Shown: positions 16,098 to 24,674, counted from the first letter of the stretch. The stretch: 54,728 nt of DNA from Oscillospiraceae bacterium (GCA_015064665.1 SVRU01000004.1:1-54728); one strand, 5' to 3'. Numbers and translations are program-made. The notes: a model not told the origin generated them from the letters alone.

Positions 16098-16622
16098 ATG
16101 AAAAGAACGGTTTGGCTATGGCAGCTTTTCGGATTTGCAATTACGTCACTTTGCGGAACGCTGCTGCATTTTCTGTACGATCTGACAAACAAGGCTGTTT
16201 GGGCGGCTCCCTTTTCAGGAGTTAACGAATCGACCTGGGAGCATATGAAGCTGCTCTTCTGGCCGATGTTCATCTATGCTATACTGCAAAGCTTTTTCTT
16301 TAAAGGCTACAAAAATTTCCGGTGTGTTAAGCTTCGAGGAACAGTTCTTGGACTTTTATTGATACCCGTTATTTTCTACACGTATAACGGAGCTATCGGC
16401 AAATCGCCCGATTGGATAAACATTGCTATATTCTTCGTTTCTGCCGCTTTGGCGTATATTTACGAAGCCAAGCATCTGAAAAACGAAAGCCTGTATTGCA
16501 AATTTCCGAGGGCGGCGTTTTTTTCGCTATGCGTTATTGCGCTTCTCTTTGTTATCTTCACTTTCAAGGCTCCGAAAATTGACATTTTTAAAGATCCTTC
16601 GAGCGAAACATACGGAATATAA
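16098..16622 (+). CDS. DUF6512-family membrane protein
   Basis: A 174-residue integral membrane protein with about five hydrophobic segments. It holds the conserved loop GVNESTWEHMKLLFWP (residues about 41-56) between the first two, which is the hallmark of the DUF6512 family. No biochemical function is known to me. AGAGGTG stands before the ATG. It is single, with no evident operon partner; the neighbours to the right read the other way. Confidence 0.8.
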   Translation: MKRTVWLWQLFGFAITSLCGTLLHFLYDLTNKAVWAAPFSGVNESTWEHMKLLFWPMFIYAILQSFFFKGYKNFRCVKLRGTVLGLLLIPVIFYTYNGAIGKSPDWINIAIFFVSAALAYIYEAKHLKNESLYCKFPRAAFFSLCVIALLFVIFTFKAPKIDIFKDPSSETYGI

Positions 16623-16711
16623 ATCCGACAGTACTGTTAACAATTCTCTTCCGTGAATGTGAGATTCTCCGACGGACACAAAGATTCTTCCTTTGAAGAC
16701 GAGTTCGTGCT

Positions 16712-17092
16712 TTATGTATTTGAAGGCTGTTTTTTCTCTTTTTTCACCGACGCATCGGCATACCCGTGTGAATTTACGGTTTTCTTTATCACGTCGTCCG
16801 TCTTTCGCAGACGTGATTCGTCCGACGCTTTTCCTTTCCCTATGCTTTTGCGGCCCCAATCTATCAGCCCAAAAGGCAGAAGCAAAATACTGAGCGAAAC
16901 AGCCGCGAAATTAAACACAGCCTTTATAAGCCTTAAATCATGAACGTAATGGCTTCGCCGCCTGTGAGCAGGCTTTTTCTTTTTACGGTAAAATACGTCG
17001 CGCGATCGCCTCGATTCTCTTCTTTGCTTGTGCTCCTTCTCGCGTTGACGGTCGCTTTTCGGTTTGCTTGAATTTATGGTTAAAAGCGTCAA
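16712..17092 (-). CDS. Hypothetical basic single-pass membrane protein (start uncertain, possible frameshift)
   Basis: The open frame ends at 16712. Its translation has a very basic N-terminal half (REKEHKQRRESRRSRD, RKKKKPAHRRR), one hydrophobic segment (AAVSLSILLLPFGLI) and a Lys-rich tail. The only in-frame start is TTG 17092, without a Shine-Dalgarno site. A run of seven T (plus-strand A7, 17091-17097) sits exactly there. With one more T the frame would join an ATG at 17118, just downstream of an AAGGTGGTTAAGG-like site. So the gene may be truncated, phase-variable, or carry a sequencing error. It lies 60 bp after the SDR gene in the same direction. No family is recognised. Confidence 0.4.
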   Translation of the reverse strand: MTLLTINSSKPKSDRQREKEHKQRRESRRSRDVFYRKKKKPAHRRRSHYVHDLRLIKAVFNFAAVSLSILLLPFGLIDWGRKSIGKGKASDESRLRKTDDVIKKTVNSHGYADASVKKEKKQPSNT

Positions 17093-17152
17093 AAAAAGAA
17101 ACCCATTGTCTGAACCATACCGAGAAGCTCACACCTTAACCACCTTTCTATG

Positions 17153-17950
17153 TTAGTTCAAAATCCTTTTAATTATCCAAAACTGAAAGCGCCGCGGCAA
17201 TGCGTTGAGTATTAAAAGCAGAGGATTTCTGTTTATCGTATACGAAAAGCGCGGATGCCTCTTTTTAAGTATTTTAACTGCCTTTGCGGCAATTTTCTCG
17301 GGCTTGACACGCCTTGCCTCAACGCCCTCTACAATGCGCTTAAAGCGCGCGGCGTTACAGGAATACATTTTGGTCTTTTCGTGAAAGCGGTCAAGAGCCG
17401 CGGTGGAAGCGCCGAGCATTCCCGTGTCAACTGCTCCCGCGCGGAGAACGCTGACGTCAATCCCCTTCAGCTGAAGCTCCATACGGAGAGAATACGCGTA
17501 TTTATCAAGCGCCGCCTTAGTTATCGCGTATATTCCCGTAAAAGGCAGGGGGTCAAGCGGAGCAAGCTCGCTTGTAGTGATGAGGATGCGCGACCCTTTT
17601 TTCAAGAGTCCGAAAAAGCTTTTATTTATAAGAAACGCTCCCTCAAGATTAACCTTGAAGATTTTTTCAAAATCCACCGTGTCAATTTCAACGAGAGAAT
17701 CAAGCATATAAATCCCCGCAAAATGAACAATTGCAAATAAGCTGTCGGTCAACTCACAGACCTTTTCATACGCGCTTTTAATGCTTTCCCCGTCGGTAAC
17801 GTCTGCCTCTATCGGAATTATATCCTCTTCGGCTTGGGCTTCGACCGACCTATCAAGCGCAAAGACTCGAAATCCCATATCACTGAGCTTTTTTGCCGCA
17901 GCTTTTCCCATTCCTCCGTATGCGCCGGTTATAAGAATTGACCTTTTCAT
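17153..17950 (-). CDS. SDR-family NAD(P)-dependent oxidoreductase
   Basis: A 265-residue classical short-chain dehydrogenase: TGAYGGMGKA at the nucleotide-binding turn, ADVT, HFAGIY (the NNAG position), and a catalytic Ser/Tyr/Lys in TTSELAP and YAITKAAL. The C-terminal 50 residues are extended and end in a hydrophobic/basic tail (LLLILNALPRRFQFWIIKRIL), as seen in SDRs acting on lipids or sterols at membranes. The substrate is unknown. It is divergent from the PlsC-like gene, which would fit a lipid role, but that is only context. Confidence 0.85.
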   Translation of the reverse strand: MKRSILITGAYGGMGKAAAKKLSDMGFRVFALDRSVEAQAEEDIIPIEADVTDGESIKSAYEKVCELTDSLFAIVHFAGIYMLDSLVEIDTVDFEKIFKVNLEGAFLINKSFFGLLKKGSRILITTSELAPLDPLPFTGIYAITKAALDKYAYSLRMELQLKGIDVSVLRAGAVDTGMLGASTAALDRFHEKTKMYSCNAARFKRIVEGVEARRVKPEKIAAKAVKILKKRHPRFSYTINRNPLLLILNALPRRFQFWIIKRILN

Positions 17951-18030
17951 CCCTTGTGTTGCTTCCTTTTATACAAAATTTGATCACTTAATTAAAATTA
18001 TATCATAAACCGCTATCGTTTTCAAGCAGG

Positions 18031-18059
18031 TTGACTCGGATGGAATTATGTGATATAAT
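18031..18059 (+). promoter_or_regulatory. Promoter of the acyltransferase gene
   Basis: TTGACT (18031-18036), 17 bp, TATAAT (18054-18059). It falls inside the longest possible reading frame, which shows that the upstream start codon is not the true one. Confidence 0.82.
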
Positions 18060-18102
18060 GACGTATATTTGTGATTTTTATCGAAAAGGAGCAAATTGCG
18101 TT

Positions 18103-18927
18103 ATGTATTACCGCCACGATCTTGAATACACGTATCCCGAGCGAAGCGATCAGCATATGCTTTCACTCAAGCGCACACGCGAATTAGAGCTTGACGAAAG
18201 CTATGAATATATGCCGCGCGGTATATTATTTCGCATTGAACGCTTTTTCGTTGCATTTCTGCTTCATCTCATAGTATTTCCGATAATGCATCTTACTCAC
18301 GGACTTAGAATATACGGCAGAAAAAATCTCAGAAAGCATAAAAAGGAATTGAAGGGCGGCGCGATAACCGTCTCAAACCATGTTTTTATGTGGGATTATC
18401 TCTGCGTGCTCAAGGCTATTCGTCCGCATATAAGCTATTTTCCCGCTTGGAAACCGAATTTTGAAAGCGGTTTTCAACCGTTTATGCGAATTCTCGGAGG
18501 AATGCCGATTCCCGAGGGTGACGTTCACGCCATGATATCATTCAAGCGTGATATGGACGAGGTTGTGAAAAGCGGGCGATGGCTGCACGTTTTTCCCGAG
18601 GGCTCTCTGTGGTATTTTTATCCCGATATACGTCCCTTAAAGCCTGCCGTTTTTATGTACGCGGCAGAATACGGAAAGCCGCTCATCCCGATAACGATGT
18701 CGTTCCGCCCCCGCACGGGAATACGAAAGATCTTCGGCAAAGGACCTTTCGTGGATTTACATATTTCCGAGCCCTTATATGCCGATAAAAGCCTTGGAAT
18801 ACGCGACGGAGCAAACGAGCTTCGCGCAAGAGTTTATGACGTTATGCAAAAAATGAACGGCATCAATCCCGGCGACCCGACCTATAACACCAATCAGAAT
18901 ATTGAAGATTATCAAAAAACCATGTGA
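18103..18927 (+). CDS. PlsC-like 1-acyl-glycerol-phosphate acyltransferase
   Basis: A 274-residue lysophospholipid acyltransferase-family protein. The catalytic HxxxxD motif is SNHVFMWDYL. The second conserved block is VFPEGSLWYF, followed by a VFMYAAEYGKPLIPI segment. An N-terminal hydrophobic stretch (FFVAFLLHLIVFPIMHL) probably anchors it in the inner leaflet. I start at ATG 18103, with AAGGAG about 10 bp upstream; the longer frame begins inside the promoter. It should esterify a lyso-lipid acceptor in membrane lipid synthesis. It may not be the housekeeping PlsC, because it stands alone. Confidence 0.85.
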   Translation: MYYRHDLEYTYPERSDQHMLSLKRTRELELDESYEYMPRGILFRIERFFVAFLLHLIVFPIMHLTHGLRIYGRKNLRKHKKELKGGAITVSNHVFMWDYLCVLKAIRPHISYFPAWKPNFESGFQPFMRILGGMPIPEGDVHAMISFKRDMDEVVKSGRWLHVFPEGSLWYFYPDIRPLKPAVFMYAAEYGKPLIPITMSFRPRTGIRKIFGKGPFVDLHISEPLYADKSLGIRDGANELRARVYDVMQKMNGINPGDPTYNTNQNIEDYQKTM

Positions 18928-18940
18928 GCCGTTTCATACA

Positions 18941-19000
18941 GAAAAGACCGATGAGTCAGTGTGCTCCCCTTTGGGACAAGCACCGGCCTATCGGTCTTTT
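18941..19000. terminator. Bidirectional terminator
   Basis: The outer stem AAAAGACCGAT / ATCGGTCTTTT and inner stem GTGCT/AGCAC lie between the convergent acyltransferase and AraC genes. It has A-runs on the left and T-runs on the right. Confidence 0.82.
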
Positions 19001-19011
19001 TCTCTTGAAAT

Positions 19012-19863
19012 CTATGTATATTCACTCGGGCAAACACCATAAATCCGTTTAAAATTTCGGTAAAAGGTGCTGAAATCCGAATATCCGGAAAGTCTTGCCG
19101 CAACAGACGCACACTCTCCGCTTTTAATAAGACGGGAGGCATTCTCAATTCGCTGACGGTTAAGATACTTTTTGAAGGATTCCCCGACCACCGTGTTAAA
19201 TGATTTGCAAAAAGCAGTCTTTGACATTGCTGTTTTTTTGGCTATTTCCAGAAGTGTTATTTCCTCGGAAAGATGATTTTTCACATAAGTTATACAATGC
19301 ATTATCGCCTCTCTTTCCGAACGTATTTTAATGCTCTCACATTTTTCGTTGAAATAGGAACGCGCAAACACCGACAAAAGAAGTCCTATAGCAGATTTTA
19401 TCAATGCTTCTTTTCCCGTCTTGTCGCTCGTAAATTCCTTCATTACTTTTTGCACGAGCGTGTCGGCAAACAGAGCGTCGCCATCCTCAAGCGTAAGACT
19501 TGGAGGTATATTTTCTTTCGCAAGCTGCTCAAGATAATGTATAAAGTCCTTAACAAATTTATTGCCGTTACATACGTCCTCGATAAATGCCGGCATAAAT
19601 GATATTGAATAAAAGCGCAGCTGCTGCGAGGAGGGCTCTATATAATGAACTAGATTTGGCGGAATAATAAAAACGTCACCGGCAGAGAGCTCAGCCGAAG
19701 AGTTTTCAAGATGGTGAATAATTTTCCCCTCTTTCAGATAGTAAATCTGAAAATAGTCGTGGCTGTGAAGAGCTAAAGCCCCCTTTGGCTTTGTTACCTC
19801 ATTAATATGAAAATCGTCGGTTGCATTGCTGTAATACGACAGCACAAACTTTCTTATGTCCAT
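19012..19863 (-). CDS. AraC-family transcriptional regulator (cupin sensor)
   Basis: A 283-residue regulator. The N-terminal cupin (about 20-85) has HSHDYFQIYYLKEGK and SAGDVFIIPP. The C-terminal two-helix-turn-helix AraC domain (about 185-283) has LLEIAKKTAMSKTAFCKSFN and GYSDFSTFYRNFKRIYGVCPSEY. It is divergently transcribed from the AtuA operon. Two direct repeats 21 bp apart lie in the shared intergenic region, the second abutting the operon's weak -35, as expected of an AraC-type activator. The ligand is unknown, probably a small metabolite of that operon. Confidence 0.92.
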   Translation of the reverse strand: MDIRKFVLSYYSNATDDFHINEVTKPKGALALHSHDYFQIYYLKEGKIIHHLENSSAELSAGDVFIIPPNLVHYIEPSSQQLRFYSISFMPAFIEDVCNGNKFVKDFIHYLEQLAKENIPPSLTLEDGDALFADTLVQKVMKEFTSDKTGKEALIKSAIGLLLSVFARSYFNEKCESIKIRSEREAIMHCITYVKNHLSEEITLLEIAKKTAMSKTAFCKSFNTVVGESFKKYLNRQRIENASRLIKSGECASVAARLSGYSDFSTFYRNFKRIYGVCPSEYT

Positions 19864-19902
19864 AAAAAACCTTTTTGTTTTATTTTATCACGAGTTTGAA
19901 CA

Positions 19903-19933
19903 AAATGCAATATATTAAGAAATAAATGCAATA
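19903..19933. promoter_or_regulatory. AraC-type operator: two direct repeats 21 bp apart
   Basis: AAATGCAATA occurs at 19903-19912 and 19924-19933. The 21-bp step is two helical turns, typical for an AraC dimer or for the two HTHs of successive monomers. The right copy overlaps the -35 region of the AtuA operon promoter. Confidence 0.65.
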
Positions 19934-19959
19934 CTTTTTAATAGACACAATGGTATAAT
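19931..19959 (+). promoter_or_regulatory. Activator-dependent promoter of the AtuA operon
   Basis: A perfect TATAAT (19954-19959) is preceded at 17 bp by a poor -35 (ATACTT), which is covered by an AraC-like repeat. This is the usual design of a promoter that needs an activator. Confidence 0.65.
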
Positions 19960-19982
19960 GAAGAAAAAACGGAGATTTATTT

Positions 19983-21296
19983 ATGAAAATAGTTGCACTT
20001 TGCGGTCTTCTCGGCTACGGCTACAGCGAAGAAGCCTTGAAAATTGCCTTCTCTGAAAAGGTGGATTTTCTTGGAGTTGACGCCGGCTCTACCGACCCCG
20101 GCCCCTATTACCTCGGAAGCGGAAAATCGTTTACAGACAGAAGCGCTGTAAAACGCGATATTGAAATTGCGCTTCCCTTAGCTCTTAAAAACAAAACGCC
20201 GTTTATTATCGGCACGGCAGGCGGTGCGGGAAGCCGAGCTCACGTCAGGTGGCTAAAGGAAATAATTTACGAAATCTCTCGCGAAAAAGGACTTCATTTC
20301 AAGCTTGGAACGATTTATTCTGACGTTGACAGAGAGTACGTTATGGAGAAGCTCGAATCCGGAAAAATCAAAAATCTCAGCAATACATTTCCTCTCACAA
20401 AAGAAGCTGTTGAGAAGAGCGAAAAAATCGTCAGCCAGATAGGCGTGTCGCCTTTTATAAAGCTCCTCAAAAAAAATGCAGACGTCATCGTTGCAGGAAG
20501 AGCCTGTGATACGGCTATATACGCTGCGCCCTGTATTATGAGGGGATATGACGAGGGCCTCGCATTCCACATGGCAAAAATCATGGAGTGCGGAGCTATG
20601 TGCTCGGAACCAGTCGCGGCAGCAGACGTTATGCAGGGATACATATACGAGGATTATTTTGAACTGCGCCCCGCAAATCCAAAAAGACGATGCACCGTTG
20701 ACAGAGTTGCGGCGCACACTCTTTACGAGCAAGGCAACCCATACCTTATCTACGAGCCCGACGGAGTTGTGAACCTTTATAATTCAAGCTTTACACAGGT
20801 TGACGAAAGAACGGTACGCGTATCCGGCTCAAAATTCACAGAATCCAAAGAAAAAACGCTCAAGCTTGAGGGAGTTAAGCTTTCGGGATACAGAACGATT
20901 TGTCCCGCGACCGTACACGATCCCAAAACAGCAGAAAATATTGACAAAATAATTGACACGGTTACAGCCTTCGTAAAGGAAAACACACAAAACACACTTG
21001 AGGACGGCTCTTACAAGGTTGCCTATAAAACAGCGGGAGGGCCCGAAAGCTCATTTGCCATTACGATTGACGTAGTTGGAAAAACACAGCAAATAGCAGA
21101 TACGGTATGCGCTCTTATAAGAAGCCGAATGCTTCATTGCGACTACGACGGAAGAAAATCCACGGCGGGCAACCTCGCCTTTCCATTCTCTCCATCGGAT
21201 ATTCACGTAGGCGAGGTGTACGAATTTTCCGTATTCCATCTTGCAGGGGTGGATTCGCTGAGTGAAACAGCTGAAATTACAGTTGAGGAGGTTTAA
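19983..21296 (+). CDS. AtuA-like protein (DUF1446, acyclic terpene utilisation family)
   Basis: A 437-residue DUF1446/AtuA-like protein, recognised by its N-terminal GVDAGSTDPGPYYLGSGK, the IIGTAGGAGSRAH segment, DVIVAGRACDTAIYA and the CRYxxxH-poor C-terminal half. Family members sit in catabolic clusters for branched or methyl-branched acids (AtuA in Pseudomonas); the reaction is not established. It opens an operon of five genes (AtuA, DUF4387, M20 hydrolase, hydro-lyase alpha and beta) controlled by the divergent AraC protein. The DUF4387 partner starts 3 bp after its stop, a pairing often seen, which suggests a two-protein complex. Cytoplasmic. Confidence 0.8.
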   Translation: MKIVALCGLLGYGYSEEALKIAFSEKVDFLGVDAGSTDPGPYYLGSGKSFTDRSAVKRDIEIALPLALKNKTPFIIGTAGGAGSRAHVRWLKEIIYEISREKGLHFKLGTIYSDVDREYVMEKLESGKIKNLSNTFPLTKEAVEKSEKIVSQIGVSPFIKLLKKNADVIVAGRACDTAIYAAPCIMRGYDEGLAFHMAKIMECGAMCSEPVAAADVMQGYIYEDYFELRPANPKRRCTVDRVAAHTLYEQGNPYLIYEPDGVVNLYNSSFTQVDERTVRVSGSKFTESKEKTLKLEGVKLSGYRTICPATVHDPKTAENIDKIIDTVTAFVKENTQNTLEDGSYKVAYKTAGGPESSFAITIDVVGKTQQIADTVCALIRSRMLHCDYDGRKSTAGNLAFPFSPSDIHVGEVYEFSVFHLAGVDSLSETAEITVEEV

Positions 21297-21299
21297 AAA

Positions 21300-21596
21300 A
21301 TGAAGCTTATTGACTATGCAAAGATTTTGAGAAGCAAAAACGCAGGTCCGCTTTTTATCACATTCGACCTTATTTTCGATAGCACCGAAAAGATGAAATA
21401 TGTAATAAACAACTTACAAAAAAGCGAAATATCAGCGGCATTTGATGTGGACGAAAGCAAAATCGATATTATAGAATACGAGGTCGTAAACTCCATTAAA
21501 ATCACATTCCCGAGAAAACACATAAGCGGCGATATATTTGACACGGATATATACGGATGCCAAATGCATACACCGCTTGCAAATATTGAAATATAA
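21300..21596 (+). CDS. DUF4387-family protein, partner of the AtuA-like protein
   Basis: A 98-residue small protein with LIDYAKILRSKNAGPLFITFDLIF at the start and a RKHISGDIFDTDIYGCQMH segment, which fits the DUF4387 family as I know it. DUF4387 genes usually follow AtuA/DUF1446 genes directly or are fused to them, so this is probably the small subunit of the same enzyme. The AGGAGG-like site lies within the end of the upstream gene, and the 3-bp gap suggests coupled translation. Function unknown. Confidence 0.75.
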   Translation: MKLIDYAKILRSKNAGPLFITFDLIFDSTEKMKYVINNLQKSEISAAFDVDESKIDIIEYEVVNSIKITFPRKHISGDIFDTDIYGCQMHTPLANIEI

Positions 21597-21613
21597 AATA
21601 TCGGAGGCAAAAA

Positions 21614-22819
21614 ATGTACGCAGATAAAGAATATATAATCGCGCTGCGTCGTGAAATTCATGAGTATCCGGAAATCGGCTTTGATTTACCAAAAACTATT
21701 TCCGTAGTAAAACGCGAGCTTGATAAAATCGGCGTGGAATATACCGAAAGGTATGGAGAGTCAAGTGTGGTGGCAACGATAAATCCCGAAAAAAGCCATT
21801 TCACAATAGGTATACGTGCAGATATGGACGCACTGCTTATTAACGAAATCAACGATATCCCCTACAAATCAAAGATTCCGGGGCAAATGCACGCCTGCGG
21901 TCACGACGCGCACACAGCAATGCTTCTCGGCACGGCGAAGGCTCTTTACGCCATGCGAGATAAAATTGATTGCCGTGTCAAGCTTCTCTTCCAACCCAGT
22001 GAGGAAGGAAGAGAAAGCGGTGCACAGAAGATGGTAGCCGACGGTGTAATGGAGGATATTGACGTAATTATCGGTCTTCACGTATCTAATTGGCTGGACG
22101 CAGGAAAAATAGGTGTTTGCAAAGGAAGCTCCATGGCATCGAGCAGCACGTTTAAGATTGAGTTTTTTGGAGCATCAGCTCACGCAACACTGCCGCAATC
22201 CGGAAAGGATGCTTTGGCAACAGCCGTGCGCACGTACAATAATATTCAATACATGCTTACAAGAGAAATAAGTCCTCTTGAGAAATACGTTTGCTCCGTC
22301 GGCAAGCTTACGGGGGGAACGTCTCAAAATATTATTGCAGATTATGCGCTTATGCTTGGCACCATAAGGACGTTCAATATGGAGCTAAACGACTTTTTAA
22401 ACAGACGGATACGCGAAATAGCAGAAAATACTGCCAGTGAGATGGGAGTCAGAGCTGAAATGGATGTCAACCTCAAAGCACTGGTAGTGTATAACAACCC
22501 GTATTTGTCGGATTTGGTATTGGAGTCGGTAAAAAAGGTTGGCGGTGAAAATGCGGCTTGCGAGCTTCCGATACTAATGAGCTCGGAGGATTTTTCACAG
22601 TATCTGATTAAAAAGCCTGGAGTTTTCATTCGCCTTGGAACACGAAATACGGAAAAAGGATGCACAACTCTTCCACATAATAATGATTTTATGATAGATG
22701 AAGATGTGCTTGGAAGCGGAAGTGATGTTTGCGTTCAATTCGTGCTTGATAATATGAACGGAATCGATATGAAAAGGGTTGAAACGTCCGACGAACGACT
22801 GAATAATACGAGGGTGTAA
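21614..22819 (+). CDS. M20-family amidohydrolase / metallopeptidase
   Basis: A 401-residue protein of the M20D type (hippurate hydrolase / N-acyl amino acid amidohydrolase group). Dizinc-site motifs are MHACGHDAHT, the glutamate pair in QPSEEGRESGA, HVSNW and a late SSEDFSQYL. It would split an amide (N-acyl amino acid or similar) to acid plus amine. GGAGG precedes its ATG. Its place between the AtuA pair and the hydro-lyase suggests that it releases the acid processed by the others. The substrate is not readable. No signal peptide. Confidence 0.87.
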   Translation: MYADKEYIIALRREIHEYPEIGFDLPKTISVVKRELDKIGVEYTERYGESSVVATINPEKSHFTIGIRADMDALLINEINDIPYKSKIPGQMHACGHDAHTAMLLGTAKALYAMRDKIDCRVKLLFQPSEEGRESGAQKMVADGVMEDIDVIIGLHVSNWLDAGKIGVCKGSSMASSSTFKIEFFGASAHATLPQSGKDALATAVRTYNNIQYMLTREISPLEKYVCSVGKLTGGTSQNIIADYALMLGTIRTFNMELNDFLNRRIREIAENTASEMGVRAEMDVNLKALVVYNNPYLSDLVLESVKKVGGENAACELPILMSSEDFSQYLIKKPGVFIRLGTRNTEKGCTTLPHNNDFMIDEDVLGSGSDVCVQFVLDNMNGIDMKRVETSDERLNNTRV

Positions 22820-22826
22820 ACACAAA

Positions 22827-23744
22827 ATGATTAAAACGGAAATTTATGAGAAAGTGCTTTTTGAAACCGTAAAGCGTGGCGCTACCGAAATTTCAGATGA
22901 CGTACGCGAAGCATTTAAAACAGCAATAAGCACTGAAAAAAACGAGGATGCAAAGCGCGGACTTATGGCAACTCTTAAGAGTATGGATATGTCAAAGGAA
23001 CGCAAAAATCCGCTTTGCGTTGACACGGGCTGGCCGATATTCTACTTCAAAGTAGGTAACAAGTGCGAGCTTGAAGGCGGATTCGTTGAGCTTGAAAACG
23101 CTGCAAGAAGAGCTGTCGAAAAAGCAACAAAGCTCGGATATCTGCGCGCAACTATGAAGCATCCGCTCACGGGATATGACCCCGGAAACAACATTGGAAT
23201 GAACATTCCCGACTTTACCTATAAATTCGTTGAGGGTGACTCGATAGAAATTTCCTATGCCGCGAAGGGCGGCGGAAGCGAATGCTTCGGCGGCACAAGG
23301 CACAGAATAGTGGCCTTTGCCGACGGTATTGCGGGAATTGAAAAATTCGTAATTGACAGCTTCGTGGCTTCCGCAAGAGCAGGTGCCGTTTGTCCACCGT
23401 CGGTTCTCGGAATAGGTATCGGCGGAACGGCAAACGTTGCGGCAAATCTTGCAAAAGAAGCCGCATGCTTACGCACCGTCGGCTCAGCGCACCCCGACCC
23501 TATGTTCAGAAAAATTGAAGAGGATTTATACGAAGCGCTCAACAGCCTTGGCGTTGGAATACTCGGAGCCGGCGGCACCACCTCGGTTCTTGCCGTCAAC
23601 GTTGAATACGCTTACACTCACATCGCAGGTATCGCCTGCGCTACGAGCACGAACTGTATGGTGGCAAGACGCGCGTCAACAAGAATCCTCGCCGATGGCA
23701 CAATCCAAGCAATGAAAAGCCCGATGTGGTTTGGCGACCGATAA
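22827..23744 (+). CDS. Class I fumarase-like hydro-lyase, alpha subunit
   Basis: A 305-residue 4Fe-4S hydro-lyase alpha chain of the fumarase / tartrate dehydratase / mesaconase group: NPLCVDTGWPIFYFKVG, KGGGSECFGG, the glycine-rich PPSVLGIGIGGT, RTVGSAHPDP and CATSTNCMVARRASTR. Cysteines in CVDTG, SECFG and STNC are placed as cluster ligands. It forms one enzyme with the beta subunit 32 bp downstream. Fumarate, tartrate or mesaconate are all possible. The catabolic operon and the divergent beta chain make a housekeeping fumarase less likely. Confidence 0.88.
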   Translation: MIKTEIYEKVLFETVKRGATEISDDVREAFKTAISTEKNEDAKRGLMATLKSMDMSKERKNPLCVDTGWPIFYFKVGNKCELEGGFVELENAARRAVEKATKLGYLRATMKHPLTGYDPGNNIGMNIPDFTYKFVEGDSIEISYAAKGGGSECFGGTRHRIVAFADGIAGIEKFVIDSFVASARAGAVCPPSVLGIGIGGTANVAANLAKEAACLRTVGSAHPDPMFRKIEEDLYEALNSLGVGILGAGGTTSVLAVNVEYAYTHIAGIACATSTNCMVARRASTRILADGTIQAMKSPMWFGDR

Positions 23745-23776
23745 TTTATAAACATTTTTAAAGTTTGGAGCAAATT

Positions 23777-24400
23777 ATGGCTGAATATTATTTAACTGCA
23801 CCTCTTTCCGAGGAGGATATCAGAAAACTCAGAATCGGGGATACGGTTTATCTAAGCGGAAACGCTTTTACCTGCCGTTCAAGACTTCAAAAATATATTT
23901 TTGACGAAAAAAACACCCTGCCCTTTTCAACCGACGACAGAAATCTTCTTATACATAACGGTCCTATCGTCATAAAAGAGCAAGGAAAATGGAAGCTTGT
24001 TTCGTTTATGCCGACCTCAAGCATAAGATTTGAAAAATGGGGGGCAAAAAGCGTCGAAAACTGGGGACTTAGAATGATAGTCGGAAAAACGACTATGGGA
24101 AAACAAACCGCTGAAATGATGAAAATGTGCGGATGCGTTCACGTATCGCCGCGCTCGGTAAGCCCAAACCTTTGGATAGACTCGATAACTGTTGAGGACG
24201 TGCATCTTTTTGACGAACTCGGAAGCATCGAGGCGGCTTGGTTTTTTAAGCTCGACAAGCTTGGACCGTTTATTGTGGATATCGACTCGGAGGGCAACAA
24301 CTATTTCGACCGCTTGGATTCCGATATAGCAAAAAGAAAAACCGAGGCTTTGGAAAAGCTCGGTATAGATGAAAGCTTTGAATTTACGAAGCTGTATTGA
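23777..24400 (+). CDS. Class I fumarase-like hydro-lyase, beta subunit (divergent)
   Basis: About 207 residues. I start at ATG 23777, with GGAG 6 bp upstream; an in-frame TTG just before is not needed. It has the Fumerase_C layout: an early GDTVYLSG, MPTSSIRFEKW (the GPTT-S-x-RM position) and IVGKTTMGK. The usual ARDxAH(K/R) block right after LSG is replaced by CRSRLQKY, so a residue normally thought to take part in catalysis is missing. This suggests a changed substrate or mechanism. It is the last gene of the AraC-controlled operon, before a terminator. Confidence 0.82.
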   Translation: MAEYYLTAPLSEEDIRKLRIGDTVYLSGNAFTCRSRLQKYIFDEKNTLPFSTDDRNLLIHNGPIVIKEQGKWKLVSFMPTSSIRFEKWGAKSVENWGLRMIVGKTTMGKQTAEMMKMCGCVHVSPRSVSPNLWIDSITVEDVHLFDELGSIEAAWFFKLDKLGPFIVDIDSEGNNYFDRLDSDIAKRKTEALEKLGIDESFEFTKLY

Positions 24401-24447
24401 TTTAATTTTTTAATCTATTGATAAATTCCAAAATAATTGAACGAAAA

Positions 24448-24505
24448 CCTCTTGCGGCAGAATGGGGGACTCACACACTCACTCTCTCTGTTGCAAGAGG
24501 CTTTT
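24448..24505 (+). terminator. Terminator of the AtuA operon
   Basis: The stem CCTCTTGCGGCAG (24448-24460) / CTGTTGCAAGAGG (24488-24500) has two G-U pairs, a CA/CT-rich loop and a CTTTT tail. The next 170 bp to the AraC stop codon are AT-rich, and I see nothing else in them. Confidence 0.78.
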
Positions 24506-24674
24506 ATATTATTTAAAATTAACATTTTTTCGCTTATTGATGTTGCTTTTATTTATAAACTATGATATTATGATAGTATAGTAAAACACTTAAAATTCTT
24601 ATAAGTTATCGGCAGAATGTATAAATGAAAACACAATGTGTATTGTATCTCTGCTTGCTCTTTGATAAAATAAT

